Assembly: GCA_902518075.1 (NCBI GenBank)
Contig: CABYEX010000014.1
Coordinates: 1-37,872 of the forward strand
Reading direction: 5' to 3'
Source of the DNA: Halieaceae bacterium
GTDB lineage: Bacteria > Pseudomonadota > Gammaproteobacteria > Pseudomonadales > Halieaceae
DNA length: 37,872 nt
Shown here: one piece after another, positions 1-9,070 of the stretch
How positions within the stretch are numbered: position 1 is the stretch's first letter
Layout: every line of letters starts with the position of its first letter
Translations under genes and position numbers: made by a program
Notes under the pieces: model-generated
Database searches by the model: none
Told to the model about the DNA's origin: nothing
What the model saw: the letters and a program-made list of their open reading frames with translations, nothing else

Positions 1-1110
1 GTAGCGGGTGTGGATCTAAGACTTGGACTGGCCGGACTTGGGATATTCGCAGTGGCTTACTCCCTGTACGGCGGTCTCAGGGCCGTCGCATTGACGGACA
101 TTATCCAGGTGATTCTTTTGGTCATGGGTGGCCTCATGATTTCCTGGATTTTGTTGGATCAGATCGGCGCGGGCGCCGGACCAATGGCGGGTTTCACCGC
201 GCTCACACAGCAGGCGCCTGACAAGTTCCATATGATCCTCAATGAGGGGCACCCTCATTACATGAGCCTGCCGGGCCTCTCCGTGCTGCTTGGTGGGATG
301 TGGGTGATGAACATCTCGTACTGGGGTTTCAATCAGTACATCATTCAGCGAGCACTGGCCGCAAAGAGTGTCGATGAGGCACAGAAGGGGATCGCCTTTG
401 CCGCTTTCCTCAAGCTGCTGATGCCGGCGATTGTTGTGCTCCCGGGGATCGCGATGTTTGTGTTGAATCCGGAGCTGTCTGCGCCGGACAAAGCTTATCC
501 ATCGGCAATGAATTTGTTGCCATTTGGTATCAAGGGTCTCGTTTTTGCAGCGCTGCTTGCCGCGATCGTCTCTTCTCTTGCGTCGATGTGTAACAGTATC
601 TCAACCATTTTTACCGTAGATGTCGCACCGTCGTTGGGAATAGAGAGCGATGGTGGTCAGCGCTCGGTGAGGCTGGGTCGCATTGTTGCCATCGCTGCGA
701 TGATTATTGCCATGCTCACCGCAAGACCGTTGTTGGGTAACTTTGAGCAGGCCTTCCAGTACATTCAAGAGTTCACAGGGTTCTTTACGCCCGGCATTGT
801 CGCCATCTTCATGCTGGGATTGTTCTGGTCACAAACAACTGCCACAGCTGCGTTGATATCGGCCATTACATCAGCGGTGCTATCGTTGCTACTCAAGGTT
901 TATTGGCCGGACCTCCCCTTCATGGATCGAGTGGGGCTGGTGTTCTTGCTGTGCGTCGCAGTGGGTGTGGTGTGGTCAATACTGCGTCCGCGGGTCCAAG
1001 CCGGGTTCGTTGACCCTGCTAGCGTGAGCTTCAGTACCACGCAGGGATTCAATGTGAGTGCGGTTGCGGTCACCTTGATATTAATCTTCTTCTACACCGT
1101 TTGGTGGTAA
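1..1110 (+). CDS. Sodium/solute (sugar) symporter, SSS family, 5'-truncated by window
   Basis: This is the C-terminal part of a sodium-coupled solute symporter of the SSS (SLC5/vSGLT-like) family; the reading frame is already open at base 1, so the true start lies outside the window. The visible part is about 369 residues and ends in a hydrophobic tail. Seen: an early GGLRAVALTDIIQ segment typical of sugar-type SSS proteins, a WGFNQYIIQRALAAKS segment also characteristic of vSGLT-like members, NSISTIFTVDV later on, and many membrane helices. It probably carries a sugar such as glucose across the inner membrane with Na+. The next gene, a secreted glucanase, begins 12 bases after its stop, and an ED operon follows, which supports a sugar as substrate. 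The exact sugar is inference. Confidence 0.85.
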   Translation, partial: VAGVDLRLGLAGLGIFAVAYSLYGGLRAVALTDIIQVILLVMGGLMISWILLDQIGAGAGPMAGFTALTQQAPDKFHMILNEGHPHYMSLPGLSVLLGGMWVMNISYWGFNQYIIQRALAAKSVDEAQKGIAFAAFLKLLMPAIVVLPGIAMFVLNPELSAPDKAYPSAMNLLPFGIKGLVFAALLAAIVSSLASMCNSISTIFTVDVAPSLGIESDGGQRSVRLGRIVAIAAMIIAMLTARPLLGNFEQAFQYIQEFTGFFTPGIVAIFMLGLFWSQTTATAALISAITSAVLSLLLKVYWPDLPFMDRVGLVFLLCVAVGVVWSILRPRVQAGFVDPASVSFSTTQGFNVSAVAVTLILIFFYTVWW

Positions 1111-1122
1111 CTGGAACGCCGT

Positions 1123-1944
1123 ATGTCGAGGAATATGAAGATAATGTATCGGTGTTGCGTATTCCTGTTGTTGCTGTTCACTGTGCAGCGAGCTTACCCC
1201 GGCACTGCCTGTGAGCCTATATGGGAGGAGGGTTTCACCGGTCCGCTCGACGAAACGGTATGGAATATCGTCGAGGGAGATGGCTGCGCCGAGGGTATTT
1301 GTGGCTGGGGTAACAACGAGGCACAAAGTTACGATGAGGCGGGTGTATCGATTGACGGCGGGACACTCAAGCTGACGGCATTCGTCGATGAGCAAGGTCA
1401 AATTCGCTCAGGAAAATTAACCACCGCGGATAAGCACAGTTTTCAGCATGGCTATATCGAAGCGCGGATCCGGCTGCCGCAAGGGAGAGGTCTATGGCCT
1501 GCATTCTGGATGATGCCGGAGGGTCAGCAATACAGATGGCCGCTGGAGGGTGAGATCGACATTCTCGAGTGGACGGGCCATCAACCCCATCGCATCATCG
1601 GCGCTATCCACTTTGGGGATTTGCCTCCCGATAATGTGCACTACAGCGAGACGTTGCGAGCGCCTGCCGCGTGGAGCGGTCAATTCCATACCTATGGTAT
1701 CGAGTGGTCTCGCGAGCGCATTGCATGGTATGTAAACGATCGAATTCACGGTGTGGCAACACCCGTCGATATCAAGCCCTGGCCTTGGGTGTTCGATGGA
1801 AAATCCTTTTACCTCATCGTTAATATGGCGGTGGGCGGTACTCTCGGTGGCAAAGTAGTGCCAGAGGATCTGCCCGACACGGTCGAATTTGACTGGATTC
1901 GGATTTATGCCGAGGGCTGCAGAACAGGACTCTCGTCGCCCTAG
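1123..1944 (+). CDS. Secreted glycoside hydrolase family 16 (beta-glucanase / laminarinase type)
   Basis: This is a 273-residue GH16 endo-beta-glucanase. The catalytic signature EGEIDILEW is present near residues 141-149; in GH16 the first Glu is the nucleophile and the last is the acid/base. The one-residue-bulged form (EIDILE) is the laminarinase-like variant rather than the lichenase form. A basic N-terminus and a run of Leu/Phe/Val (about residues 10-20) look like a signal peptide, so export is expected. A WPAFWMMP segment and a jelly-roll-like C-terminus (FYLIVNMAVGG, FDWIRIY) also match the family. It follows the sugar symporter with 12 bases between and is probably co-transcribed with it. 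In a marine bacterium laminarin is the likely substrate, but specificity cannot be read from the sequence alone. Downstream ATGs (1135, 1144) are possible starts. Confidence 0.9.
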   Translation: MSRNMKIMYRCCVFLLLLFTVQRAYPGTACEPIWEEGFTGPLDETVWNIVEGDGCAEGICGWGNNEAQSYDEAGVSIDGGTLKLTAFVDEQGQIRSGKLTTADKHSFQHGYIEARIRLPQGRGLWPAFWMMPEGQQYRWPLEGEIDILEWTGHQPHRIIGAIHFGDLPPDNVHYSETLRAPAAWSGQFHTYGIEWSRERIAWYVNDRIHGVATPVDIKPWPWVFDGKSFYLIVNMAVGGTLGGKVVPEDLPDTVEFDWIRIYAEGCRTGLSSP

Positions 1945-1983
1945 GTGGTGCAAAACGCGTGAATGGAATTTCAGCATGTGCGA

Positions 1984-1998
1984 GCCCTCAAGCAGGGC
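1984..1998 (+). terminator. Small GC hairpin after the GH16 gene (weak terminator candidate)
   Basis: GCCCT-caagc-AGGGC forms a perfect 5-bp stem 39 bases after the GH16 stop. Three more pairs are possible outside a small bulge. No T-tract follows directly, so termination here is uncertain. Confidence 0.25.
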
Positions 1999-2040
1999 GC
2001 ATACAGCACTGAGAATGGGTTATGACGACTACCGCATTTT

Positions 2041-2055
2041 TGTAAATTAACTACA
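2041..2055. promoter_or_regulatory. HexR operator upstream of edd (site 1)
   Basis: TGTAAATTAACTACA matches the gammaproteobacterial HexR consensus TGTARTWWWAYTACA at 14 of 15 positions. It lies 73 bases before the edd start in an AT-rich promoter region. HexR in this position is known to repress ED genes until KDPG builds up. Binding is inferred from the match and from hexR being in the same window. Confidence 0.75.
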
Positions 2056-2089
2056 AAAATAGCGAAAATAGTCGGAATAATTCGCCATA

Positions 2090-2108
2090 TATGTTGCTTT
2101 ATTACAAA
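2090..2108. promoter_or_regulatory. HexR-like operator upstream of edd (site 2), copy of a 19-bp word
   Basis: The core at 2092-2106 (TGTTGCTTTATTACA) matches the HexR consensus at 13 of 15 positions. The surrounding 19 bases are identical to those at 9018-9036 in the gap/hexR intergenic region. The element ends 20 bases before the edd start codon, so a bound protein would block transcription or sit at the start site. Confidence 0.65.
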
Positions 2109-2128
2109 TAGAACGACAGACTGAGACG

Positions 2129-4003
2129 ATGCATCCAGACGTTCACCGCGTGACCCAAGATATCGCCGCTCGTAGTCGAGTGTTGAGGGATCAGTACCAG
2201 CGAGACATCGATGCGATGGCCTCCCAGCCTGTAAATCGCAGCCAGCTTAGTTGCGGCAACCTCGCTCATGGCTTTGCATCCTGTGCCGCTGATGACAAAT
2301 CCGTTATCAAGCTCATGGGTAGCGCCAACGTGGGCATTGTCACTGCCTACAATGACATGCTTTCTGCGCACGCCCCTTACGCCGATTACCCGGGGCAGAT
2401 TAAGAATGCTTTGAGGGCTATTGGGTGCACCGCGCAGGTGGCGGGCGGCGTGCCCGCGATGTGCGATGGTGTCACGCAGGGTCAACCTGGAATGGAGCTC
2501 AGCCTGTTCAGTCGCGATGTGATCGCGCAGGCAACCGCGGTGTCTCTCTCTCATCACATGTTCGACGCGGTACTGATGCTGGGCATCTGCGACAAGATTG
2601 TGCCTGGACTATTGATGGGCGCGCTGCAATTTGGGCACCTGCCCACTTTGTTCGTGCCGGCAGGGCCAATGACATCGGGCCTGTCGAATAAAGAGAAAGT
2701 GCGTGTCCGCCAGCTCTATGCCGAAGGGAAAGTGGATCGCGCGGCCTTGTTAGAGGCAGAAATGGCCTCCTACCACAGTCAGGGTACCTGTACCTTTTAC
2801 GGCACTGCCAATTCGAATCAAATGATCCTTGAAGCAATGGGTCTGCAGTTGCCGGGTAGTTCATTTGTGAATCCTGATACGCCCTTGCGTGATGCGCTGA
2901 CGGTGGCTGCGGGGGAGCACGTTGCCAAGATGGCGCGCACCACACATCAATCGCTGCCGTTGGCTGATGTGATTGACGAGAGAAGTTTCGTGAACGCCAT
3001 TATTGCGTTGCTAGCATCAGGGGGGTCGACCAATCTCTGTATTCATTTGGTGGCCATTGCGCGTGCGGCAGGATTGGTGATCACATGGTCCGACTTTGAT
3101 GCGCTCTCCAGAATCACACCGCTCATGGCAAAGGTGTATCCCAACGGCAGTGCTGATATCAACCATTTCCAGGCGGCGGGCGGCACCGGGCTGCTCTTCG
3201 GTGAACTGATTAATGCCGGGTTGATGCATGGCAATGCCACTGTCTGCTTCGGTGGGACCCTTGAGAAAGCTTGTCTCGAGCCTTCCCTCGATGAGGGCGG
3301 CTTGCGGTGGCGGGCCGCAACCGATGAGAGTCTCGACCTCGATGTTATTCGACCAGCGAATGATGCGTTTCATCCTGAGGGTGGTATTCGTTTGCTGCAG
3401 GGCAACCTCGGACGGAGTCTCATCAAAACCTCCGCTGTTGCAGCGGAACAACAGTGCATCACAGCACCAGCGGTGGTGATCTCGGATCAGGCGGAGCTAA
3501 AAGCGCTTTTCGAGCGGGGTGAACTGGACCAGGATTGTGTTGTGGTTGCGCGTTTTCAAGGCCCGGCGGCGAACGGCATGCCAGAACTGCATCAGTTGAT
3601 GCCGATCCTCGGTGTCCTGCAGGATCGAGGCCACGCTATAGCACTGGTTACAGATGGCCGATTGAGCGGCGCATCGGGCAAAGTGCCTGCCGCTATTCAT
3701 GTCACACCGGAAGCGGCGAAGGGCGGCGCCATTGGCCGTATTCAGGATGGCGATGTTATCTCCCTAGACGTGGCGACAGGGAAACTCTGCGTGGCAGTCG
3801 ATGAGCAAATACTGGCCGACAGGCAGCATCCCGATACCCCGATGGCTTGTAACACGGTGGGCCGTGGCTTGTTTAAATTCAGTCGTGAAGTCGTCACCGA
3901 TGCCGAATCTGGTGGCTGCACATTATTTGAGCCGCTCGTGATGGACGACCTTTCACGGGGGCAATCCGCCCGCAATGTCGCCGATGAACACTGTGCCAGC
4001 TAA
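2129..4003 (+). CDS. edd: 6-Phosphogluconate dehydratase
   Basis: This is a 624-residue member of the IlvD/Edd family, a normal length for Edd. It dehydrates 6-phosphogluconate to 2-keto-3-deoxy-6-phosphogluconate (KDPG), the first dedicated ED step, in the cytoplasm with an Fe-S cluster. Cysteines expected as cluster ligands or nearby are seen in the [29 protein letters not shown] and [12 protein letters not shown] segments, and the C-terminal [14 protein letters not shown] motif is intact. It is the first gene of edd-glk-eda-zwf-pgl, all overlapping or nearly so. Two HexR-like sites lie just upstream. The ribosome-binding site is weak; ATG 2129 was kept because the protein start fits the family. 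Confidence 0.97.
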   Translation: MHPDVHRVTQDIAARSRVLRDQYQRDIDAMASQPVNRSQLSCGNLAHGFASCAADDKSVIKLMGSANVGIVTAYNDMLSAHAPYADYPGQIKNALRAIGCTAQVAGGVPAMCDGVTQGQPGMELSLFSRDVIAQATAVSLSHHMFDAVLMLGICDKIVPGLLMGALQFGHLPTLFVPAGPMTSGLSNKEKVRVRQLYAEGKVDRAALLEAEMASYHSQGTCTFYGTANSNQMILEAMGLQLPGSSFVNPDTPLRDALTVAAGEHVAKMARTTHQSLPLADVIDERSFVNAIIALLASGGSTNLCIHLVAIARAAGLVITWSDFDALSRITPLMAKVYPNGSADINHFQAAGGTGLLFGELINAGLMHGNATVCFGGTLEKACLEPSLDEGGLRWRAATDESLDLDVIRPANDAFHPEGGIRLLQGNLGRSLIKTSAVAAEQQCITAPAVVISDQAELKALFERGELDQDCVVVARFQGPAANGMPELHQLMPILGVLQDRGHAIALVTDGRLSGASGKVPAAIHVTPEAAKGGAIGRIQDGDVISLDVATGKLCVAVDEQILADRQHPDTPMACNTVGRGLFKFSREVVTDAESGGCTLFEPLVMDDLSRGQSARNVADEHCAS

Positions 4004-5003
4004 TCAGCACCTCAATCGGCGTCCGCTTTATCTGCTGGCAGATATTGGCGGTACCAATGCCCGGTTTGCCTTTGTTGAGCGCTACAACCCGCTGCCTCAA
4101 CCAATTGCAAACTACGCGATCGAGGACTTTCCCTCATTTGACGGTGTATTGAACCAACTCGAGGCAGATTGGGTTGAGTTGCAACAGCAGGATGCTGTGC
4201 TCAAGGGGGCGTGTTTGGCAGTGGCGGCGATACCCGAGCAGCGTGAAATCAGCTTTACCAATAATGCTTGGCGCTTTACCGCCGCAAGCGTCGCAACACG
4301 CCTGGGCTGTGAGCAGATCAGCATCATCAACGACTTTGCTGCAATCGCTCGAGCGCTTCCGGTGTTGAAAGCGGATCACCTCGAGGCGATCGGGGGCGGC
4401 GAGGCTGCGCCGCACAAACCCATGGTCGCCATCGGACCGGGAACAGGCACTGGGGTCGCGTCAGTCGTGTTTGATCGAGACGGGGCGCCCATTGTCCTCC
4501 CGGGGGAAGGTGGCCATGTTGATTTCGCGCCAATCACTGATATCGAAGCGAAAATCCTCGGCCGTCTGCGCGCACAGTTTGGCCGCGCCTCTATCGAGCG
4601 CCTGCTCTGTGGGACGGGCATTATGAATATTTACAGGGCGTTGTCAGAAATCCGCGACATGTCGGTTGTGCACCTCACGCCCGAGGCGGTGGGTGCCGCT
4701 GCGCAGCAAGGTCAGGACAGTCTCGCATCGGAGACAATGAACACGTTTTTCTCGGTCCTTGGATCCGCCGCAGGTAATTTGGCGTTGACCCTCGGCGCCC
4801 GCGGTGGTGTTTATCTGGCTGGCGGCATACCGCCCCGCTATATCGATTTGCTGAGAAAGAGCGACTTTCGGGCGCGCTTTCTCGCTAAAGGACGATTCGC
4901 TGATTTCAACGGGGAGATTGGGACCTTTGTCGTGACTCACCCAGATCCCGGTTTGTTGGGCGCCGCATTGATCTGTCTGGAGGAGAGTGGCGATGGACGC
5001 TAG
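3975..5003 (+). CDS. glk: Glucokinase (proteobacterial type)
   Basis: The product is about 342 residues and phosphorylates glucose to glucose-6-phosphate with ATP. It belongs to the bacterial glucokinase family (not ROK). Seen: the N-terminal phosphate-binding motif LLADIGGTNARFAFVE, an IGPGTGTGVASVV segment, and LPGEGGHVDFAP near the middle, all typical of E. coli-like Glk. The start overlaps the end of edd by 29 bases; a second ATG at 3984 would shorten the protein by three residues and cannot be excluded. Its place in the operon fits feeding imported free glucose into zwf-pgl-edd-eda, which agrees with a non-PTS symporter at the window start. Confidence 0.95.
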   Translation: MSPMNTVPANQHLNRRPLYLLADIGGTNARFAFVERYNPLPQPIANYAIEDFPSFDGVLNQLEADWVELQQQDAVLKGACLAVAAIPEQREISFTNNAWRFTAASVATRLGCEQISIINDFAAIARALPVLKADHLEAIGGGEAAPHKPMVAIGPGTGTGVASVVFDRDGAPIVLPGEGGHVDFAPITDIEAKILGRLRAQFGRASIERLLCGTGIMNIYRALSEIRDMSVVHLTPEAVGAAAQQGQDSLASETMNTFFSVLGSAAGNLALTLGARGGVYLAGGIPPRYIDLLRKSDFRARFLAKGRFADFNGEIGTFVVTHPDPGLLGAALICLEESGDGR

Positions 5004-5646
5004 TGTCTTGCTCTCTCGGCTCGCCTGTCCCCTGATCCCTGTCGTCGTGATCGACCGGTTGGATGATGCTGTGCCTCTGGCAGAGGCGCTGGTGCAGGGG
5101 GGCGTCTCAGCTCTGGAAATCACGTTGCGCACGCAGGTGGCTTGCGAGGCGATCAGTGCTGTGAAATCGGCCATGCCCCATGCGGTGATAGGGGCGGGCA
5201 CGGTATCCTCCGGTGAGGCATATGAGGCGGCGGTTCAGTCAGGTGCGGATTTCGTCGTTTCTCCCGGCGCCACGGACCGCTTGTTAAAGGCAGCGGCTGA
5301 GCACAATGTGCCCTTTCTGCCCGGTGCAGTGACGGGATCCGAGGTGTTAAGGGCGATGGAGTCTGGGTACGCCACCTTGAAGTTTTTTCCTGCCGAAGCG
5401 GCTGGTGGCCCGTCGGCACTGCAGGCGCTGTCAGGGCCCTTCCCGGATATCAATTTCATGCCTACAGGTGGTGTGACGCCCCACAATGTAGCGGCCTATC
5501 TGCAACTCAATAATGTCTGCGCTGTGGGGGGGTCGTGGTTGACGCCTCGCGACCTATTGATCGATCAACAATGGGAGGCGGTTTTCAAGTTAGCCGCTGA
5601 CAGCGTCACTCAAGTCACTCAGATGAGCAAGGGGGAGTGGCAGTGA
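4993..5646 (+). CDS. eda: KDPG aldolase (2-dehydro-3-deoxy-phosphogluconate aldolase)
   Basis: This is a class I aldolase of about 217 residues that splits KDPG into pyruvate and glyceraldehyde-3-phosphate. The Schiff-base lysine is seen in ATLKFFPAEAAGG, the general-base Glu in LEITLRT, and the phosphate-binding PTGGV near residue 157. It may also act as 4-hydroxy-2-oxoglutarate aldolase, as family members do. ATG 4993 was chosen over GTG 4987 because AGGAG at 4981-4985 is seven bases before the ATG but only one base before the GTG. The gene overlaps the glk stop by 11 bases, suggesting coupled translation. Confidence 0.96.
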   Translation: MDASVLLSRLACPLIPVVVIDRLDDAVPLAEALVQGGVSALEITLRTQVACEAISAVKSAMPHAVIGAGTVSSGEAYEAAVQSGADFVVSPGATDRLLKAAAEHNVPFLPGAVTGSEVLRAMESGYATLKFFPAEAAGGPSALQALSGPFPDINFMPTGGVTPHNVAAYLQLNNVCAVGGSWLTPRDLLIDQQWEAVFKLAADSVTQVTQMSKGEWQ

Positions 5647-7091
5647 GTGGTGTTGACCTAATTATTTTCGGTGCAACGGGCGATTTATCCGCGCGCAAGC
5701 TTTTCCCGGCCCTGTTTCAACTCGACGCAGCAGGCTTATTGCAAGACGATTTACGGATTATCGCGGTGGCCCGTCAGGAGCAGACTACCAAAGGTTTTTA
5801 TCATGAGCTTCTGGCCAGGTTGGGCAGTGCGAGGCGTCAAAGTATCAGCGATACAGCTTGGCAGCAGTTCGCTCAGCGGCTGATCTATTTATCGGCTGAC
5901 TTTTCTGCGCCATCGGCGTTTAAGGGTCTGCAGGCCGAGTTAAGCGAGTCTCGCACCAGTCTTTTTTATCTCGCCACGCCACCTTCACTGTTTGCCAAGA
6001 TTTGTGAACAGCTAGATACAGATGGATGCTTGGCGGGATCTTGCCGTATCGTCCTCGAAAAGCCGATTGGCGAGAGCCTCGATACGTCTCGTGAAGTCAA
6101 CGAGACACTCGCTCAATTTTTCGATGACCAAGATATCTATCGAATCGATCATTATCTGGGCAAAGAGACAGTCCAGAACCTTTTGGTGCTTCGATTTGCC
6201 AACCGCTTTATCAACTCCCAATGGGATCATAGCTGCATTGATCACATTCAAATTACCGTTGCGGAAAAGGTGGGCATCGAGGGCCGTTGGGCTTATTACG
6301 ATCGGGTGGGTCAGTTGCGCGACATGGTGCAGAACCATCTCATGCAGCTCCTGTGCCTTGTAGCGATGGAGCCCCCGAATTCACTTGAGGCAGAGAGCAT
6401 CCGCGATGAGAAGGTCAAGATTGTCAAAGCACTGCGACCGATTGACGCCTCGAGCGTGAAGGATCACGTCGTTCGTGGGCAATATAGTCAGGGCGTTATC
6501 GACGGTGAGTCAGTGCCCGGTTATTTCGACGAGGAAGGTTGTGAGGGGCAGGGCAGTGACACTGAGACGTTTGTTGCAATCAAAGCGCACGTCGACAACT
6601 GGCGATGGTCGGGTGTCCCCTTTTATCTGCGCACCGGCAAACGTATGCCTGACAAGGTCACAGAAATCATCATTCAGTACAAAGCACTGCCGCATCATAT
6701 CTTTGGAGAAGGTGAATCAGCGGAACCCAATCGTCTGATCATTCGTTTGCAGCCTAATGAAGGCATTGAAATGACCATGGTCTCCAAACGTCAAAGCCTG
6801 CGAGACAAATTGTCACTGCAAACCCATACCTTAAACTTCGATTTTCGTGAGGACGGCGACATCGACCGTATCCCCGATGCCTACGAGCGGCTATTTCTCG
6901 ACGCTATTAATGGTGACCCATCGCTGTTTGTGGGCCGCGAGGAAATCGAGGAAAGCTGGCGTTGGTGCGATCGGCTGATTAGTGCCTGTGAACAATGCGG
7001 CGTAAAGGTCAACGCTTATCAGGCGGGTAGTTGGGGCCCCAGCAAATCAGAACTGCTGATAGACCGGGACGGCCGCAGCTGGAATGTCTGA
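5643..7091 (+). CDS. zwf: Glucose-6-phosphate 1-dehydrogenase
   Basis: This is a 482-residue cytoplasmic G6PDH that oxidises glucose-6-phosphate to 6-phosphogluconolactone using NAD(P)+. The Rossmann motif FGATGDLSARK is at the N-terminus, the EKPIGESL segment near residue 140 and the active-site RIDHYLGKE near residue 172. GTG 5643 was taken as start because it forms a GTGA overlap with the eda stop and lies five bases after a GGGGGAG ribosome-binding site; GTG 5637 would place the site inside the start codon. It supplies the lactone to pgl directly downstream. Confidence 0.95.
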   Translation: MSGVDLIIFGATGDLSARKLFPALFQLDAAGLLQDDLRIIAVARQEQTTKGFYHELLARLGSARRQSISDTAWQQFAQRLIYLSADFSAPSAFKGLQAELSESRTSLFYLATPPSLFAKICEQLDTDGCLAGSCRIVLEKPIGESLDTSREVNETLAQFFDDQDIYRIDHYLGKETVQNLLVLRFANRFINSQWDHSCIDHIQITVAEKVGIEGRWAYYDRVGQLRDMVQNHLMQLLCLVAMEPPNSLEAESIRDEKVKIVKALRPIDASSVKDHVVRGQYSQGVIDGESVPGYFDEEGCEGQGSDTETFVAIKAHVDNWRWSGVPFYLRTGKRMPDKVTEIIIQYKALPHHIFGEGESAEPNRLIIRLQPNEGIEMTMVSKRQSLRDKLSLQTHTLNFDFREDGDIDRIPDAYERLFLDAINGDPSLFVGREEIEESWRWCDRLISACEQCGVKVNAYQAGSWGPSKSELLIDRDGRSWNV

Positions 7092-7764
7092 CTGGCACGC
7101 CTTTCCTGACCGCGAATCGCTGGACCAGGCGCTGGCGGCCTACGTGGTATCGAGACTGCAACATGGTATTACCGAGCGCGGCACGGCTCATCTTGTGGTC
7201 TCGGGCGGCAGCACCCCAATACATTTGTTCTCGATTCTGGCTGACGCTGATGTCGAATGGGGCCGTGTCGTGGTGCTCCTGGCAGACGAACGCTGGGTGC
7301 AAGTCGACCATGAGGACAGTAATGAGCGATTGGTTCGGCAAACGCTTCTCACCGGTAAAGCGAAATCTGCCCAGTTCTTGTCTCTTCTCCCCTCACCCGA
7401 TGATGAGATAACCAACATCTCGGGTTTATCCACTCTGCTGCGGTCCTTGCCCAGATTTGACGTGGTGCTCCTTGGCATGGGTGAGGATGCGCATACGGCT
7501 TCCCTGTTTCCATGTTCGGCGGCACTAAGAGAGGGTTTGACGACAGAGCAAGGCGCGTTGATTACGCGCCCTCGTAACGCGCCACATCTGAGAGTGTCCA
7601 TGTCTAAGCAGCGATTACAGGCCACTGACTGCGGCGTGGTCCATATCGTGGGCGAGAGGAAAAAAGCAGTGTTGGAGCTGGCGAGAAAAAGCGAGGATGA
7701 AATGCGCTATCCCATTTCAGCATTCCTGGGTCCGGCGGGCTTTGATTGCTGGTGGGCGCCTTAG
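7084..7764 (+). CDS. pgl: 6-Phosphogluconolactonase (DevB/SOL type)
   Basis: The 226-residue protein hydrolyses 6-phosphogluconolactone to 6-phosphogluconate. Family motifs are seen in order: LVVSGGSTP near residue 37, LLADERWV near 65 and VLLGMGEDAHTASLFP near 130. The start overlaps the zwf stop by eight bases. It is the last gene of the ED operon and converges on gap. This lactonase family differs from the E. coli YbhE type and is the one usually found next to zwf in Pseudomonas-like genomes. Confidence 0.94.
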   Translation: MSDWHAFPDRESLDQALAAYVVSRLQHGITERGTAHLVVSGGSTPIHLFSILADADVEWGRVVVLLADERWVQVDHEDSNERLVRQTLLTGKAKSAQFLSLLPSPDDEITNISGLSTLLRSLPRFDVVLLGMGEDAHTASLFPCSAALREGLTTEQGALITRPRNAPHLRVSMSKQRLQATDCGVVHIVGERKKAVLELARKSEDEMRYPISAFLGPAGFDCWWAP

Positions 7765-7806
7765 GGTACGACTCATCCCACTCTTCATCCGCACTCTCTA
7801 TACCCA

Positions 7807-7844
7807 GTCTCCATCTCCCAGTTGCCGTCACGGGGATTGGAGAC
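7807..7844. terminator. Inverted repeat between convergent pgl and gap
   Basis: GTCTCCA and TGGAGAC form a perfect 7-bp outer stem; after a small internal mismatch, CCC and GGG can add three pairs. It sits between two convergent genes, where a bidirectional terminator is expected. No clear T-run follows on either strand, so this is only a candidate. Confidence 0.4.
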
Positions 7845-7893
7845 GAGAAAGAGGGGGCATGGCTACCAAAGTACTCAGTCTAGGGGGAACCGT

Positions 7894-8928
7894 CTAAGCA
7901 GCGACACCCAAATCCTGTTTCGCCAAGGTTGAGCCAATCGCGAGGCCTGTGTCCAGCATGCGATTTGAAAACCCCCACTCGTTGTCATACCAAGCCAATA
8001 CTTTTACCAACCTGTCCTGCACACGGGTGTGGTTGGTGTCAAAATGGCTGGAGTAGCTACTGTGATTAAAATCGATGGACACCAGTGGCTGTGTGTTGAA
8101 ACCCAATACGCCGAGTCGGTCTGATTCGGCGGCGCTCAACATGATGGCGTTGATTTCGTCAACGGATGTGCTTCTGGAGGCCGTAAACGTCAGGTCTACC
8201 AGTGAGACATTTAGCGTTGGGACGCGCACGGCAAGCCCGTCCAGCTTGCCTTGCAGTTCGGGCATCACCAAACCTATCGCAGCCGCGGCACCCGTTTTGG
8301 TGGGGATCATGCTGTGCGCAGCGGCACGCGCCCGGTACGGGTCGCTATGCGCGACATCTGACAGATTCTGGTCATTGGTATAAGCATGAATGGTGGTCAT
8401 CAAGCCCTGTTCAATGCCCACAAAGTCGTTCAGAGGTTTCGCAATGGGCGCGAGACAGTTAGTCGTACAGGATGCGTTGGACACGATCACGTCAACCTCG
8501 GTCAGCGTCGTGTGGTTGATACCGTAAACCACGGTCGCATCCATGTGCTGCCCTGGGGCGGATACCAGAACACGCTTAGCCCCGGCGGAAATATGGCGTC
8601 GTGCTGCTTCACGGTCAGTAAAGAGCCCGGTGCATTCGAATACGATATCCACCGAAAGTTTTTCCCAAGGCAATTGGCTTGGGTCACGCTCTGACAACAT
8701 GCGAATACGGTCTGAGCCAATGATTAAATGGTCTTGGTCTAACGAAATTGACTGATGAAACCGACCGTGGGTCGTATCAAACTGGGTGAGATGTGTATTC
8801 ATTTCCGCGGAACCGAGATCGTTGATTGCAACCACCTGCATTTTCTCGTTTAGCTCGGGTCGCTCGTATAAGGCGCGCAATACGTTGCGGCCGATCCGTC
8901 CGTATCCGTTAATTGCTAAGTTGATCAT
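7894..8928 (-). CDS. gap: Glyceraldehyde-3-phosphate dehydrogenase, type I
   Basis: The 344-residue enzyme oxidises glyceraldehyde-3-phosphate, the other product of KDPG cleavage, to 1,3-bisphosphoglycerate. Seen: N-terminal INGYGRIGRNVLRAL Rossmann motif, VAINDL (the Asp after Asn favours NAD over NADP), and SNASCTTNCLAP with the catalytic Cys near residue 155. The frame is open to 8976, but ATG 8928 was chosen because it starts directly at the conserved NAD-binding strand. An erythrose-4-phosphate dehydrogenase (Epd) is an alternative in this superfamily, but the ED/HexR context favours GAPDH. It is divergent from hexR, with two HexR-like sites in between. Confidence 0.93.
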   Translation of the reverse strand: MINLAINGYGRIGRNVLRALYERPELNEKMQVVAINDLGSAEMNTHLTQFDTTHGRFHQSISLDQDHLIIGSDRIRMLSERDPSQLPWEKLSVDIVFECTGLFTDREAARRHISAGAKRVLVSAPGQHMDATVVYGINHTTLTEVDVIVSNASCTTNCLAPIAKPLNDFVGIEQGLMTTIHAYTNDQNLSDVAHSDPYRARAAAHSMIPTKTGAAAAIGLVMPELQGKLDGLAVRVPTLNVSLVDLTFTASRSTSVDEINAIMLSAAESDRLGVLGFNTQPLVSIDFNHSSYSSHFDTNHTRVQDRLVKVLAWYDNEWGFSNRMLDTGLAIGSTLAKQDLGVAA

Positions 8929-9017
8929 GGTGTCGGTTCCCCTGTTTGTGTGATCCGCAATAAAAAGTGAGTTCACAACAGTCGCCTTACTGTGCTAACC
9001 CACCCAGACACCACCAT

Positions 9018-9036
9018 TATGTTGCTTTATTACAAA
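9018..9036. promoter_or_regulatory. HexR-like operator, gap-proximal copy of the 19-bp word
   Basis: The 19 bases are identical to those at 2090-2108 before edd. The core 9020-9034 fits the HexR consensus at 13 of 15 positions. It lies downstream of a -10 for gap (9054-9059, minus strand), in the expected leader. Confidence 0.65.
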
Positions 9037-9053
9037 AAACGCCATTAAAATTA

Positions 9054-9059
9054 ATTATA
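9054..9059 (-). promoter_or_regulatory. Candidate -10 element of the gap promoter
   Basis: A perfect TATAAT is read on the minus strand, about 125 bases before the gap start. No good -35 hexamer lies at 17 bases. The element is flanked by the two HexR-like sites (9018-9036 and 9071-9085), so HexR could block or aid it from both sides. Confidence 0.45.
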
Positions 9060-9070
9060 AAGGGTTTTAT

